Part shown: positions 40,501 to 46,239 of the stretch, one piece after another
Position numbering within the stretch: the first letter of the stretch is position 1
How the letters are laid out: each line of letters opens with the position of its first letter
Source: Phlebotomus papatasi
Lineage: Eukaryota; Arthropoda; Insecta; Diptera; Psychodidae
Assembly (NCBI RefSeq): GCF_024763615.1
Contig: NC_077222.1
Coordinates: 84,754,001-84,818,000, forward strand
Reading direction: 5' to 3'
DNA: 64,000 bases
Position numbers and translations under genes: made by a program
Notes under the pieces: model-generated
What the model was told of the DNA's origin: nothing
Databases searched by the model: none
Seen by the model: the letters and a program-made list of their open reading frames with translations, nothing else

Positions 40501-43251
40501 TGTCTGGCAAAACTTTACGAACAAATGACAAATTTTTACGGACATTTTTTTGTCTGTTTACGAACATTTACGAACAAACGTTTGTAAAAGAACAAAAAAT
40601 GCTCGTCAAGTGATCATGTTACGAACGTTACGAACAATGTTTGATACGATTTACGATTTGTAATACGATTTACAAATATTTTGTACGAACATTTTTACGA
40701 AATATTTTTTTTTCTGTATAGAAGCAATGCTATTATATTGCTTCTGTGATACTGGATCAAACCTGCAGAAATTGAAAAAAAAAACAAAAGAAGTGTCCGA
40801 TATAGCAAGTTCTCCAAAATTAAGATTCGTTCCCCTTTTGTTGTATTATTTAGAATTGTAGATTTTTATGAAAAAAGTTTAGTCTTTTACAAGATTTAAA
40901 TACAGCCATAAAAAAGTAGAATGGTATCACTTTTATATCACTTATTCTATCACTTTTTCTGACTTCTTAAAGCAAAACATAACTTTAGAAAGTTGTAGAA
41001 AAAAATTGGGACACTAGTGTCACCGTCGTACTTAAGGGGTTACGTGGTTCAAAAAGACTGAAAACTACAATTTTTTTCTATTTTTTTATATAAAAATATA
41101 CTACATTCAAACTATATTTTCTGAAATTTTTATTTTTATTTAAAAATCTTAGAAATTGAGCCCTTGTGACCTGATTTTCGGAGACTTTTCTGGAAAAAAA
41201 ACAAACATATTTTTCGGTGGACAAGATTTCTCAGAGTATGTTCATCTGACGTCAAAAAAAACTAAATATTTCCTGTTAGCTGATGAATTAAACTGGTACT
41301 TAAACGGTACATTTTAAAAGAGAATTTGTATTTTTGACTCAATTTTATACAAAAAAATACAATTTTCAGAGGAAATTACACCGCGTTTTGTCTTTTAAAA
41401 TAAGTTGTGATCAACGTAAAAAAAAATCTACCGTTCAAGTACAAGTTTAACTTATCAGCTGACAAGAAATATTTTGTTTTTGTGAGAAATCTTGTCTACC
41501 GAAAAGTATGTTTTTCTTTTCTTCAAAAAACTGTCTCCAAAAATCTGGGATGGAATGATAACTTTTCGACACTATGGAATCGATAGTATCGATAAATCTA
41601 TATCTGTTAGGTTAAGTGAATGTCGACTTATTACGGATTGTTGCGCCATTCATTGCGACATTCAGGGGGGTGACATTAGCTCTGAAAAATGCAACTGGTT
41701 TTAGTGTAAATTTTTTCCTGTTTTCGTACACATTTCAAGGGATATCTCCAAAACTACGTAGGTTTTACATTTTACACTGACAGAAAACAGCTAATAAAAC
41801 ATATAGGAAACATATGTTATTCTTTAATATTCTTAAAAGAATGAGACTGTTGATAAACATCTATATTAGTTAAAGAAAGTGCAGCTATCGTTTAAAGTTT
41901 TCAGAATCGACAGTCGATAGTTTCGAAAATAAGTGATCATGTCACCCCAGGTCCCAACGGCTGAATTTTTAAAATGTTGAAAAAAAAATTTCAGAAAATA
42001 TAGTTGTACTTTTATATGCGTAAGAGGTCGAACTAATTTTTTTTATTTTGTCGGAAAAATATGTAAAGAAAATATGCTGTTTTTTAGTCTGTGAGATCCA
42101 TGTAACCCCTTAAAGGGGTATAAGATTTAGCAGCATTTGGCAAAAAATATCAATAAAAATTAATTTTAGTCTTTATGTAAATAAAACATAAATCATAAAT
42201 TGTAAATATCTACAAATAGTGAAATACTTTTAGCAAATAGAAAATTAAGAAGTTAACAACTATCTTGGCATTTATTTCGGTGCCATTTGAAGAGATTTAT
42301 GATCACTTTTAGTTTTTTTTAACGACCATTCTGCTAATTATTTTCAAGATAAATTTCTCACAGTGCATTGCTAAAAGGTGTATTTTAATGTAAATAATGA
42401 AATCTTATTAATTTAATTAATGATCAAATGTTGTACTCACCAGCATCACTATTTTCCGATTGTGTTTGTGATGTTTCCGATTCACCACAATTCTCCGTAT
42501 CCAATTTGCTATTGGATATCTTTGACGAGAGTGTACTATTAATAAAGCTATCCTGGAATGTAACTTCCTTTAGCACTTTCTTCTTTTTGTCTACACCATC
42601 CAATTGATTTTTCCGCTTTATGCTCAACTGAAGGCGTTTCTTGCTACTACAGTCATCCATATTATCCAGGAACTTTTTATTAGGTTTAATAACACGACAG
42701 GAGTGAAGACTTCTCTTGGGCAATATGAAACGTTTGTCCCTCATCAAGCCAATTTCACTTCTCCGTTCACTTTCATCATCCTCTTCCTCATCCACTTCTA
42801 CTTCCCCGTCATCCTTGCCATTCACTGCCGCCACCGAGGTACTATCGCTACTTGATATACCTGGTAGTCGAAATGTGAGTGTCTTGAGGTTATCCTGATT
42901 GTTGGAATTCTGCTTCATAACCTCGGTCAAACGGGACGGACGCACAATGCTACTCTCAATTCGTGTGAGAGACTCTTTCTTGATGATTGGCACCAGAGGA
43001 GGAGCAAAGTCTGGATTGTAGCTCTTTCTCACCAAAACATCGTCACTCGTCTCGAGGACGTTCTTGAATGTGACAGTCTTCTTTTTGGACGACTTCTCAG
43101 CCGGTTTGTCCTTGGACCTGGACTCACTTGCAACTTCTGATTTCTGCATACCCACTCGATCTGTCACGTCTTCTGTACTTTTTCCTTCTTCACAGTTTAC
43201 ACTCCTTCTCAATTCACTCCCTTGAGATGTTACCTCATGCGGATGCAGTGC
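10388..43251 (-). CDS. trx: Trithorax (trx/MLL) histone H3K4 methyltransferase, seven joined coding exons, 5' end missing
   Basis: Exons on the minus strand are 43251-42441, 38836-38507, 32124-29825, 25368-19622, 11021-10888, 10806-10631 and 10561-10388. Each junction is GT-AG and phases agree (0/1/1/0/2/1/0), giving 3,223 codons plus stop; fly Trx is about 3,700 residues, so an N-terminal exon is missing. Domain order by approximate residue from the first codon seen: basic/acidic N-terminus, Cys-rich zinc domain 395-480, PHD1-3 870-1075, bromodomain-like 1195-1240, extended PHD 1305-1415, FYRN 1445-1505, Taspase site QLDGMDD near 1800, Q/N/T-rich region, FYRC 2920-3005, WIN motif GAARCEP near 3020, SET and post-SET 3075-3223. 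The protein should act in the nucleus in a COMPASS-like complex, keeping Hox and other developmental genes active. The introns are swollen by transposons. Confidence 0.95.
10631..10806 (-). CDS. trx: trx SET exon (central)
   Basis: After the 81-nt intron, codon G+GT restores glycine and the frame reads GEMVIEYAGELIRATLTDKRE, then GIGCYMFRIDDNFVVDATMRGNAARF in two stretches, ending INHSCE at the donor GAG|GTATGG. It contains the AdoMet-binding asparagine of the R-F-I-N-H-S-C motif. Spacing to the last exon matches other MLL-type SET domains, so the catalytic domain looks intact. Confidence 0.95.
10807..10887 (-). other. 81-nt stop-free intron inside the SET domain
   Basis: It starts with the consensus donor GTAAGT after GAAGCTG and ends TTCACAAG. 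Length is 81 (27 x 3) and the reading frame through it has no stop, so an open frame runs from 10996 to 10613 across it. The fly and vertebrate SET sequence EAG-EMVIEYAG has no insertion here, which shows that it is an intron. Confidence 0.9.
10888..11021 (-). CDS. trx: trx pre-SET/SET-N exon
   Basis: Acceptor AATTTCTAG|GCGAGG; the first G completes arginine with AG from the preceding exon, giving TIPR-RGSASNLPMAMRYRTLKE, the exact context in fly Trx (RRGSAS...NLPMAMKYRTLKE). It ends with YRSHIHGRGLFCTRDIEAG, where G-R-G is the first AdoMet-contacting SET motif. Confidence 0.95.
11159..11420. mobile_element. MITE, PIF/Harbinger-like, 262 bp
   Basis: It is a near-palindrome: TGGCTC(G/C)G-CACACCTTTTAGATC at both ends, with TIR similarity extending about 100 bp. 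It is flanked by TTA on both sides (11156-11158 and 11421-11423), a target duplication typical of PIF/Harbinger elements. No coding capacity. Confidence 0.8.
11557..11757 (+). mobile_element. tRNA-derived SINE, 201 bp
   Basis: It has pol III promoter boxes: A box TGGTGCAATTGG and B box GAGTTCGAGTCCC about 60 bp apart, like the D and T arms of a tRNA. The tail ends in an A-rich AAATAAATAAATAAC string. A perfect 13-bp target duplication, ATTTAGGTATAAA, flanks it at 11544-11556 and 11758-11770. This is direct evidence of target-primed retrotransposition. Confidence 0.88.
12968..14942 (+). pseudogene. transposase-domain protein of the CMC/EnSpm-like element, frameshifted
   Basis: A start MAPKRSSGNPRK at 12968 follows a likely 5'-UTR splice acceptor (TTTCTTTACAG). 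The first frame runs to 13459, and the second frame, 13420 to 14942, continues the same protein: IEGLCESFFRDIHEIKVQ, then GIDGCPL, FLIGIYEG, GHTSHKGCGRCEQHG (zinc-like C-x2-C), PLCSMHLIYLGIVR, KWKATQCRQFLLYTGPVV, YNVHNLLHV and FPFENFLQ. These motifs are those of the insect 'transposase domain-containing' family often classed near EnSpm/Tnp2. The frames overlap around 13410-13440, where one indel breaks the gene; the 22-nt GT-AG string there is too short to be an intron. About 650 residues if restored in length. Confidence 0.82.
14981..15795 (+). pseudogene. second gene of the transposon, DUF4806-like, with introns and one stop
   Basis: Likely exons are 14981-15263, 15320-15449 and 15515-15795 with GT-AG borders and matching phases. 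Exon 1 encodes a coiled coil (IKNTQIEQGKTLKEQAKTQ) then FPISSMKDLANFERKL; exon 2 gives LKLKEFLTDEVIFQTNLSG and QMRGLRFYKLWK; exon 3 gives NFIRREIEKAKNR and an acidic tail rich in D, E and S. The P-I-S...L...E.. and L.D.......L.G order resembles DUF4806 proteins, a companion of such transposases in arthropods. A TAA at 15156-15158 interrupts exon 1, so this copy is probably dead, unless 15156 lies in an unrecognised intron. Confidence 0.65.
16803..17153. mobile_element. intact AGGGGAATTCTGTAA-type MITE, 351 bp
   Basis: Ends AGGGAAATTCTGAAACGC and GGATTCCCCT are inverted. Inside it carries GACATTGCCATTTCAGCTCA, CACATATTTGAGATTTCTGG and CTTTTTCGAAAATGCG. It is the uninterrupted reference copy that fixes the boundaries of the neighbouring transposon and of the rearranged copy beside the trx exon. 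Confidence 0.8.
17264..17778. repeat. fold-back element, 515 bp
   Basis: The left arm begins GACCCAAGAAATTCATTGG and the right arm ends CCAATGAATTCCTTGGGTC. The arms also share TTCATCTTATATGGCAAGATC, AAACGCTAAATGGCGAGAGA and CCCCCCACAAGTTGACCCTG in inverted form; most arm sequence is conserved over more than 200 bp. No coding. Core motif shared with 27276-28085 and 44200-44465. Confidence 0.8.
17779..18102. repeat. element made of TTTACGAACA / TGTTCGTAAA repeats
   Basis: More than ten copies of ACGAACA or TGTTCGT in both orientations lie in 320 bp, together with CTCGTCAAGTGATCATGTTA and an end TTTTTTTTTCTGTGTA. A second copy is at 40322-40717 with the same CTCGTCAAGTGATCATGTTA block. Reiterated, two-way motifs could be subterminal transposase-binding sites. 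Confidence 0.7.
18196..19496 (-). mobile_element. mariner-like element, 1,301 bp, degenerate
   Basis: TIRs CAGGGTGGCTGAAAAAAA and TTTTTTTCATCCACCCTG, continuing into TGCAACAA/TTGTTGCA, flanked by TA (18194-18195, 19497-19498). Length is that of a mariner. On the minus strand, scattered frames still show LKTALPRE..DIQKAHIRANYD, DRLKTIVESK and NANVFLEIVLEGVLDSW, which resemble the central and C-terminal parts of mariner-type transposases. Frameshifts and stops prevent function. Confidence 0.78.
19622..25368 (-). CDS. trx: trx largest exon: bromodomain-like, ePHD, FYRN, Taspase site, FYRC, WIN
   Basis: This 5,747-nt exon begins in phase 0 after TTTCTCTACAG with SPTLSDEPDF and ends phase 2 at CCCAG|GTGAGT. 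Visible parts: bromodomain-like helix YDMLKIINTVSCDDLVTAY; extended PHD from RICLFCKQMG to YCPRHEG; FYRN around VQFAIGSLAVRNIGRFVPI; Taspase-1 site Q-L-D/G-M-D-D at 23401-23424, which separates N and C fragments; a C2H2-like finger CDRCHCTYR...HLMTC; a long Q/N/T/P-rich stretch 20,700-23,100; FYRC around WDKVFESVQIARKTHGLSS; and GAARCEPYGGRSEYDMFSWL, whose arginine should enter WDR5. An open frame continues past the acceptor into MITE sequence up to 25521; that part is intron, not protein. Confidence 0.95.
23401..23424 (-). other. trx: Taspase-1 cleavage site in trx
   Basis: The codons read QLDGMDDI, a perfect fit to the Q-[FILV]-D/G-x-D-D consensus cut in MLL and fly Trx. A serine/glycine-rich acidic run follows (SSGSESGSPG). 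Cleavage would separate the PHD/FYRN part from the FYRC/SET part, which then pair through FYRN-FYRC. Confidence 0.9.
25261..26064. repeat. complex tandem and inverted duplication including part of a trx exon and its acceptor
   Basis: Order on the plus strand: trx exon start 25261-25368 with acceptor; 172-bp unit 25392-25563; partial second direct copy 25564-25718; inverted copy 25719-26024, which is the reverse complement of about 25258-25563 and so repeats exon and acceptor; then a 40-bp direct copy of 25332-25371 at 26025-26064. The exon copy differs from the exon by about one base (D-N-S for D-S-S). See findings. Confidence 0.9.
25420..26249. mobile_element. AGGGGAATTCTGTAA-type MITE, internally rearranged
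   Basis: Left end AGGGGAATTCTGTAACGC at 25420 and right end AGAATTCCCCT at 26249. The right half (CTGGCAATTCAAATGACAAT onward, 26063-26249) follows what 16803-17153 predicts, but 480 bp of duplicated left half and trx sequence are inserted at its middle. A second left end is at 25592 and an inverted one near 25860. Confidence 0.85.
26293..26447. repeat. short imperfect fold-back
   Basis: AGGCTTTCAGGCATCGCACA-CACTCTGGCTTCGAACACTT at left is mirrored by AAGCGTTTGAAGCTAGAGGG-TGTGCGAAACCTATAACTCC at right. The left end resembles that of the TA-flanked element at 34374-35839 (AGGCTTTGATCGTTCGCACA). Confidence 0.5.
27276..28085. repeat. fold-back element, about 810 bp
   Basis: Arms 27276-27530 and 27840-28085 are inverted copies: AATTATGTGATATTTTTTCA / AAAAAATATCACATAATTTT, CAAATTTTGAAAAATCA / GATTTTTCAAAATTTGC, and CGATACCTCTAAATGCC / GGCATTTAGAGGTATCG. 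The loop has GATTCCTCGGATCAACTTAT and a poly-G run. The loop motif recalls the CCCACAAGTTGACCCTGGGA core of the fold-backs at 17264 and 44200. Confidence 0.75.
29319..29448. mobile_element. hAT-like MITE, 130 bp
   Basis: The TIRs, beginning CAGAGGTGTGCAAGAAACCG, are perfect inverted copies for about 43 bp. Flanking 8-mers are CTTTAGTG (29311-29318) and CTCTAGTG (29449-29456), 7 of 8 identical, as expected for an old hAT target duplication. Confidence 0.85.
29825..32124 (-). CDS. trx: trx exon 3: Cys-rich zinc domain and PHD1-3
   Basis: It begins with two bases completing valine (SHS-V-SLPSSSSIS) and ends phase 0 at GTTGAG|GTAATT. Near the start, TCGICGTVSSCRYAQKCR, CEACRKF and RCHACWLKRCIKSF form a multi-cysteine zinc domain corresponding to the C4, nuclear-receptor-like region of fly Trx. 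A low-complexity linker with P, S, T and E follows. The PHD cluster runs from AICFLCGSAGSDPLIFC through YTCNMATGSKVKCQKC and CPLCQKCYEDNDFDLKMMEC to EFICKKCSK; PHD3 has the aromatic and acidic residues expected of an H3K4me reader. The frame past 29825 into VILFQHYFF is intron read-through. Confidence 0.95.
32481..32862. mobile_element. MITE with TTAGGGTCATATGACCC-type ends
   Basis: The left end CACGCCATTAGGGTCATATG-ACCC is mirrored by GGGTCATATATGACCCTATT-GTCGGC at the right. The motif TCATATGACC is itself palindromic, so the exact TIR end and target duplication are unclear. No coding. Confidence 0.6.
33192..33245 (+). repeat. 54-bp direct repeat, left copy (partner 36166-36219)
   Basis: TTAGAAAT..., CTTTTCGTTCCGAC and ACGCGTTCACCC occur here and at 36166-36219 in the same orientation without gaps, about 47 of 54 bases equal. 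The two copies bracket the large fold-back. Confidence 0.75.
33501..33575 (+). ncRNA. tRNA-derived pol III promoter unit, left arm
   Basis: A box TGGCTCAGCGG (33507-33517) and B box GAGTTCGATCCC (33549-33560) are spaced as in a tRNA, and a run of nine T follows at once, a pol III stop. The acceptor and anticodon stems do not pair well, so it is a tRNA-like or SINE head, not a functional tRNA. Confidence 0.55.
34374..35839. mobile_element. TA-flanked non-autonomous DNA transposon, 1,466 bp, nested in the fold-back
   Basis: The ends GGGGGAGGCTTTGA and TCAAAGCCTCCCCC are perfect 14-bp TIRs with TA on both sides (34372-34373, 35840-35841). The opposite arm of the fold-back gives the empty site AATACTACTTAAT, proving a single-step insertion. 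No transposase frame inside; TA target suggests the Tc1/mariner group. Confidence 0.88.
35898..35976 (-). ncRNA. tRNA-derived pol III promoter unit, right arm
   Basis: Inverted copy of 33501-33575: A box CCGCTGAGCCA and B box GGGATCGAACTC as read on the plus strand. It is one base different or so around GGCTCTGGC/GCGCTGGC. Transcription from both arms would converge outward or read the arm into its T-run. Confidence 0.5.
36166..36219 (+). repeat. 54-bp direct repeat, right copy
   Basis: Partner of 33192-33245; it abuts the right arm of the fold-back exactly. Confidence 0.75.
36476..36790. mobile_element. pogo/Tigger-like MITE, 315 bp
   Basis: Ends CAGTAGACTCTCTCAAATTC and GAATTAGCGAGAGTCTACTG are inverted copies, with TA on each side (36474-36475, 36791-36792). 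CAGT(A)GACTCTC..ATTCGG ends are typical of pogo/Tigger relatives. Another terminus of this family starts at 63957. Confidence 0.82.
37039..37488. mobile_element. long-TIR MITE, 450 bp, TAA target
   Basis: Arms of about 200 bp run from GAGCAGAATCACATTGACAG to CTGTCAATGTGATTCTGCCC. TAA flanks both ends (37036-37038, 37489-37491), a PIF/Harbinger-like 3-bp duplication. The centre, TACAGTTTTTCGTACAG, is a small palindrome. Confidence 0.85.
37872..38255. mobile_element. hAT-like MITE, 384 bp
   Basis: Ends CACTTGCACATTAAAATTTT and AAAATTTTAATGTGCAAGTG are inverted, with further TIR similarity to TTAATTGTCGCT. Flanking 8-mers TGATAACA and TGATAACG differ by one base, in line with a hAT target duplication. 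Confidence 0.82.
38507..38836 (-). CDS. trx: trx exon 2
   Basis: Acceptor CCTTTGCAG|AAGAGA; AA joins the G of exon 1 to give E, so the protein reads SENSDA-EETDEEESKLNG. It contains KVILRQPRLQFS, matching the KVVLRKPRL-type motif at the same place in fly Trx, then a serine/threonine-rich run. It ends phase 1 at CATTCAG|GTAAGG. No folded domain is evident; part of the disordered N-terminal region. Confidence 0.9.
39383..39889. repeat. fold-back element, about 510 bp
   Basis: Inverted pairs are AGATAATAAATTTTTGA / AAAAATTTGTTATCT, AAGAAGTGAAACACAGAATT / AATTCTGTGTTTCACTTCTT and AAGGGTGTCAGAG / CCTGACACCCTT. Arms are about 220 bp with moderate divergence. No target duplication seen. Confidence 0.7.
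40322..40717. repeat. ACGAACA-repeat element, second copy
   Basis: Bounded by ACAGAAAAAAA and TTTTTTTTTCTGT. It holds many TTTACGAACA/TGTTCGT motifs in both directions and the block CTCGTCAAGTGATCATGTTA shared with 17779-18102. It is more diverged than that copy at its left side. Confidence 0.65.
41036..42109. mobile_element. TTAA-flanked fold-back transposon, 1,074 bp
   Basis: Ends GGGGTTACGTGGTTC and GATCCATGTAACCCC, with TTAA at 41032-41035 and 42110-42113, as piggyBac-type elements make. Inner inverted blocks (GACAAGATTTCTCA / TGAGAAATCTTGTC and TTAGCTGATGAATTAA / TTAACTTATCAGCTGA) extend the palindrome. No transposase. The left flank itself resembles an end of the CCCTTTAAGGAC family, so TTAA could also belong to that neighbour. 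Confidence 0.65.
42441..43251 (-). CDS. trx: trx first coding exon seen (N-terminal region)
   Basis: Acceptor CTGTTTTTGCAG|GCACTG starts in phase 0 with ALHPHEVTSQGSELRR, so at least one earlier coding exon with the ATG exists. Features are basic stretches (KSSKKKTVTFKNV, SIKRKNQLDGVDKKKK), RPSRLTEVMKQ, an acidic run EVEVDEEEDDESERRSEIG and FILPKRSLHSCRVIKPNKKF, which matches the conserved SSRVIKPNKRF-type motif of MLL/Trx N-termini. It ends phase 1 at GATGCTG|GTGAGT. Nothing folded is evident except these short motifs; they may be chromatin or partner contacts. Confidence 0.92.
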
Positions 43252-43812
43252 CTGCAAAAACAGACATTTAAGACCACCAATTTAGTTATTTCTCCGTATT
43301 ACAAGAGTGTATATTATATACAAAAAAAATGAAAGCTAAAAATCATTTGTTGTGATTTTATTGCTGAAACTCGCTTGGGTGTCTCAAAAGGTATTATATA
43401 TGAGTGTTTAATTGTTATTGCTCTGAGACACTAAAAACAATTAATTTCAATAAATCTAAACAAAAAAGTTTAACAATGTGCTTTTGTAAATATTTCCTCA
43501 TAAATGTATTAACTTACAAAATTTGTCATTAGCACAAAAACATGAAAGGAATTTATGGGTGATTAAAAATCTTAAGCATTTCGCGAAGACAATTCTTCTT
43601 TGGTCAATCTTTGCCTCTCCATTTAACACAAATAAATCGCAAATCCTCCACAATCATTGAAGTTTCTTTGTCTTCATTTATGACTCAAAAATCACTCTCT
43701 ATATACATTGTATGTTTAGTGTTGAGTATTTAAATGGTGCAAAAAGAAGTAGATTTATATCATTCATAATTTTCTTTTTTTTTTCGTACTATTTACTTTC
43801 AACTTCAACATA
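43252..43812 (-). other. trx 5' intron, proximal part
   Basis: AT-rich DNA upstream of the acceptor of the first exon seen. I looked for a short exon with ATG and a phase-0 donor and could not support one. Confidence 0.4.
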
Positions 43813-43946
43813 CAGTGGCGACAAGATAAATAGCACACTTTCAGCGATTTTCCTATTTTGATGTTTTATAATACAATATCAATCTTTATACCTGATCATG
43901 CTTTATTTTTTAGAAAATATAATGCCTATTATAAATAAAAATGATA

Positions 43947-44714
43947 CTCCCTCCGTTCCGAAATAAGTCGTACGTTTGGCGAAAAATTAGGGATTAAGGA
44001 ATGGTTTCAGAGAATATTTTTGTTATTTGTAAATATCTTATGTATAAACTATCTTCCATGTTCAGGGATAATATGGGGATCCTATCACGATGGTAAGTTG
44101 AGGAATCGATATGTTGAAGTTGTTCATTTTTCGCGTTTTTTTTTTCAAAGAGCTCCGGTAGATAGTTAATTACTTTTTTTTATGTGTTCGAATATTTGGA
44201 TGCAAAATGTTGAGAGATAGGGACTTGGGACCTTCAGCGGACCCCCCATAAGTTGACCCTGGGACCATTTATATGTCTCTCTAAAACATATCCAGAATTG
44301 GAAAAAAAAATCGCACGACGTGTTTTCGAGCAATCCCAAAAAACATGATTTTGGAGGGGAAGGGAAGGAGTGGGGGCAAAATAAAGGACATATTAATGGT
44401 CCCAGGGTCAACTTCTGGGGGGGTCCCCCGAAGGTTCCAAGTCTGTATCTCTCACCATTCTGCACCTATTTTAGATTGGAAATAAAACGCCAAAAATAAG
44501 ATATTTTTAAGACATTCGTTCCTCAACATACCATCAAAACTGGACTCCAATTTTATTACTGGACATTAGCAATAGTTCTTTACAAGAAATAATTGTTGAT
44601 ACACAAAACATTTACCAACAAACTTTCCCTTAATCCCATTTTTTCCCAAACGTATGACTTATTTCGGAACAAGAATTTTTCCCAAACGTACGACTTATTT
44701 CGGAACGGAGGGAG
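43947..44714. mobile_element. Stowaway-like MITE, 768 bp, nested in the Tc1-like element
   Basis: Ends CTCCCTCCGTTCCGAAATAA and TTATTTCGGAACGGAGGGAG with TA on both sides (43945-43946, 44715-44716). The TIRs continue through GTCGTACGTTTGG. The whole element is an imperfect palindrome with an inner fold-back at 44200-44465. No coding. Confidence 0.88.
44200..44465. repeat. inner fold-back with GTTGACCCTGGGACCA core
   Basis: GCAAAATGTTGAGAGATAGG-GACTTGGGACCTTC and CCCCATAAGTTGACCCTGGG are mirrored by CCCAGGGTCAACTTCTGGGG and GAAGGTTCCAAGTC...CACCATTCTGC. The core recurs at 17264-17778 and, weaker, at 27276-28085. Confidence 0.75.
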
Positions 44715-45059
44715 TAATTATTTAATATTTGTATCTGTTAGAACCATGTGTTTTTGTCATTTTATTAGTTTAGGTATAATTCGTGTGGACAATTTAAATA
44801 GCACACTTTCATTTTCTCTAAAAATATTACCTGAAATTTACTTTTATTTTAAAATTCATTATCTTTCTCTATTTTTGATCATTTATAGGCATTAGTACCA
44901 TAAATTTTCGTAAAATAAAGTTATGAGAACTAAAAATCATGTAAATAAAGCATTTGGTGCAAATTTACAGGCTTTATGTAAAAGAGTTTAGGATAACTAA
45001 GAATTTTTTTTTGTAAATTATATTGTTCAAGGAAGATAACCATCAATTCAATAATTTTT

Positions 45060-45770
45060 CATGATTAAACATACAAATCACGCAACAACTCGAAAATTTC
45101 GAGAAAGAATTACGATTTCTAGAGAAGATTCCACCATTGTTCTTATAGTAAAACTAAATTTATTTGCCGCCGTTCCGAAAATAAAGGAACAAATTGAACA
45201 AAAGTTGAAAAAGTAACTGATGTGAGCATTACTGAAAGCTAATTATATAAAAATACCCGGTTTAGAAGTGTTGCCAGACGTACAGAATTTTTATTCAAAC
45301 GAAACCGTACCTGTTGTTTGATTTTTATTAAAGAGCATATGCAGAAGGACCTGAAATTCTGGAATAATATTCTTTGAACAGGTGTGTTCCTGTTTAATAT
45401 GACAGGATATGACATAACAGAATATTAGATGTCCCAAAAGTCAAGAATTTTGTCCTTGATACATAACGTAAAACTTAGCGGTGGTGATTTTATAGTATGG
45501 GGTTATATTTTGCGAAGTGTCGTATGGTCTGTATATGGAATAATCAGGCAATATAAACCAATTTGTTTACAAGAATGTCTTTGGACAAGACATGTACGTC
45601 AACATCGAAATGAATTTGCTTTTGGTTTTTAAGTTTTAACCAAACTAATGATCCAAAACACTCTGCCAAGAGTTTTTAAAACTGGTTCAATCAGAACAAA
45701 ATTGACCTTCTGGAATGGCCAGGACGGTCTAAGACCCTCAATCCTGTTGAATTTAAAGGAAAAGATTGAC
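45060..45770 (+). pseudogene. degenerate Tc1 transposase
   Basis: Translated frames, broken by several stops and shifts, still show FVRRSRRKHQ-like positions only weakly, but GGDFIVWGYILRSVVWSVYGI (split: GGDFIVWGYI and LRSVVWSVYGI) matches the G-G-x-x-M-V-W-G block, and LEWPGRSKTLNPVEF matches the L-x-W-P-x-x-S-P-D-L-N-P-I-E block of Tc1 transposases. The catalytic D of the second motif is replaced (K-T-L-N-P). Not functional. Confidence 0.75.
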
Positions 45771-46239
45771 CACAAGATAAATCTCTCGAATGTGACTAAT
45801 TTGAGATAGTTTTAAGTAGATATTCACATTACATGAAATACAATCACATTAGAATAGTGTCAAATCCTGATTTCCTTAATGATCCTTCGTTGTCAAGCGC
45901 TCATTTTTTTCCAAAAGTTACTTAACTAATTACTAATTAATTCAAATTTAATTTTCAAATAGAATTCGTAAGTTGTTAATTGCAGTAGAAGCCGAAAACT
46001 ATCACTTCTTATAGGATGTGCTATTTATATTGTCCCCTTAATATATGCCATTTCAAGAATTTTTTGATCGTACTAAATTTCTTGATAGAATTTCAGGTTT
46101 TTTTCTTCATATTCAAAATGTATTTATATACAAGTTCATTTATTATTATTACTTCCATCATTTAAAAGCATAATTTTTTGAAAAACAAAGCATATATTAC
46201 AGTGTCCGAAACTGTGCTATTTATCTTGTCGCCACTGTA

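Larger units (their letters stand above)
38837..42440 (-). other. trx intron 1 of those seen (3.6 kb)
   Basis: Donor GATGCTG|GTGAGT at 42440 and acceptor at 38837-38838. It contains a fold-back, an ACGAACA-repeat element and a TTAA-flanked fold-back. The stretch 38840-39380 and the tip 42114-42440 show nothing specific. Confidence 0.85.
43813..46237 (+). mobile_element. Tc1-like transposon, 2,425 bp including a nested MITE
   Basis: TIRs CAGTGGCGACAAGATAAATA and TATTTATCTTGTCGCCACTG with TA on both sides (43811-43812, 46238-46239). Further AGCACACTTTC / GTGTGCTATTT blocks lie inside. It carries a broken transposase on the plus strand. The MITE at 43947-44714 is inserted near its left end; without it the element is about 1.66 kb, a normal Tc1 length. 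Confidence 0.88.
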
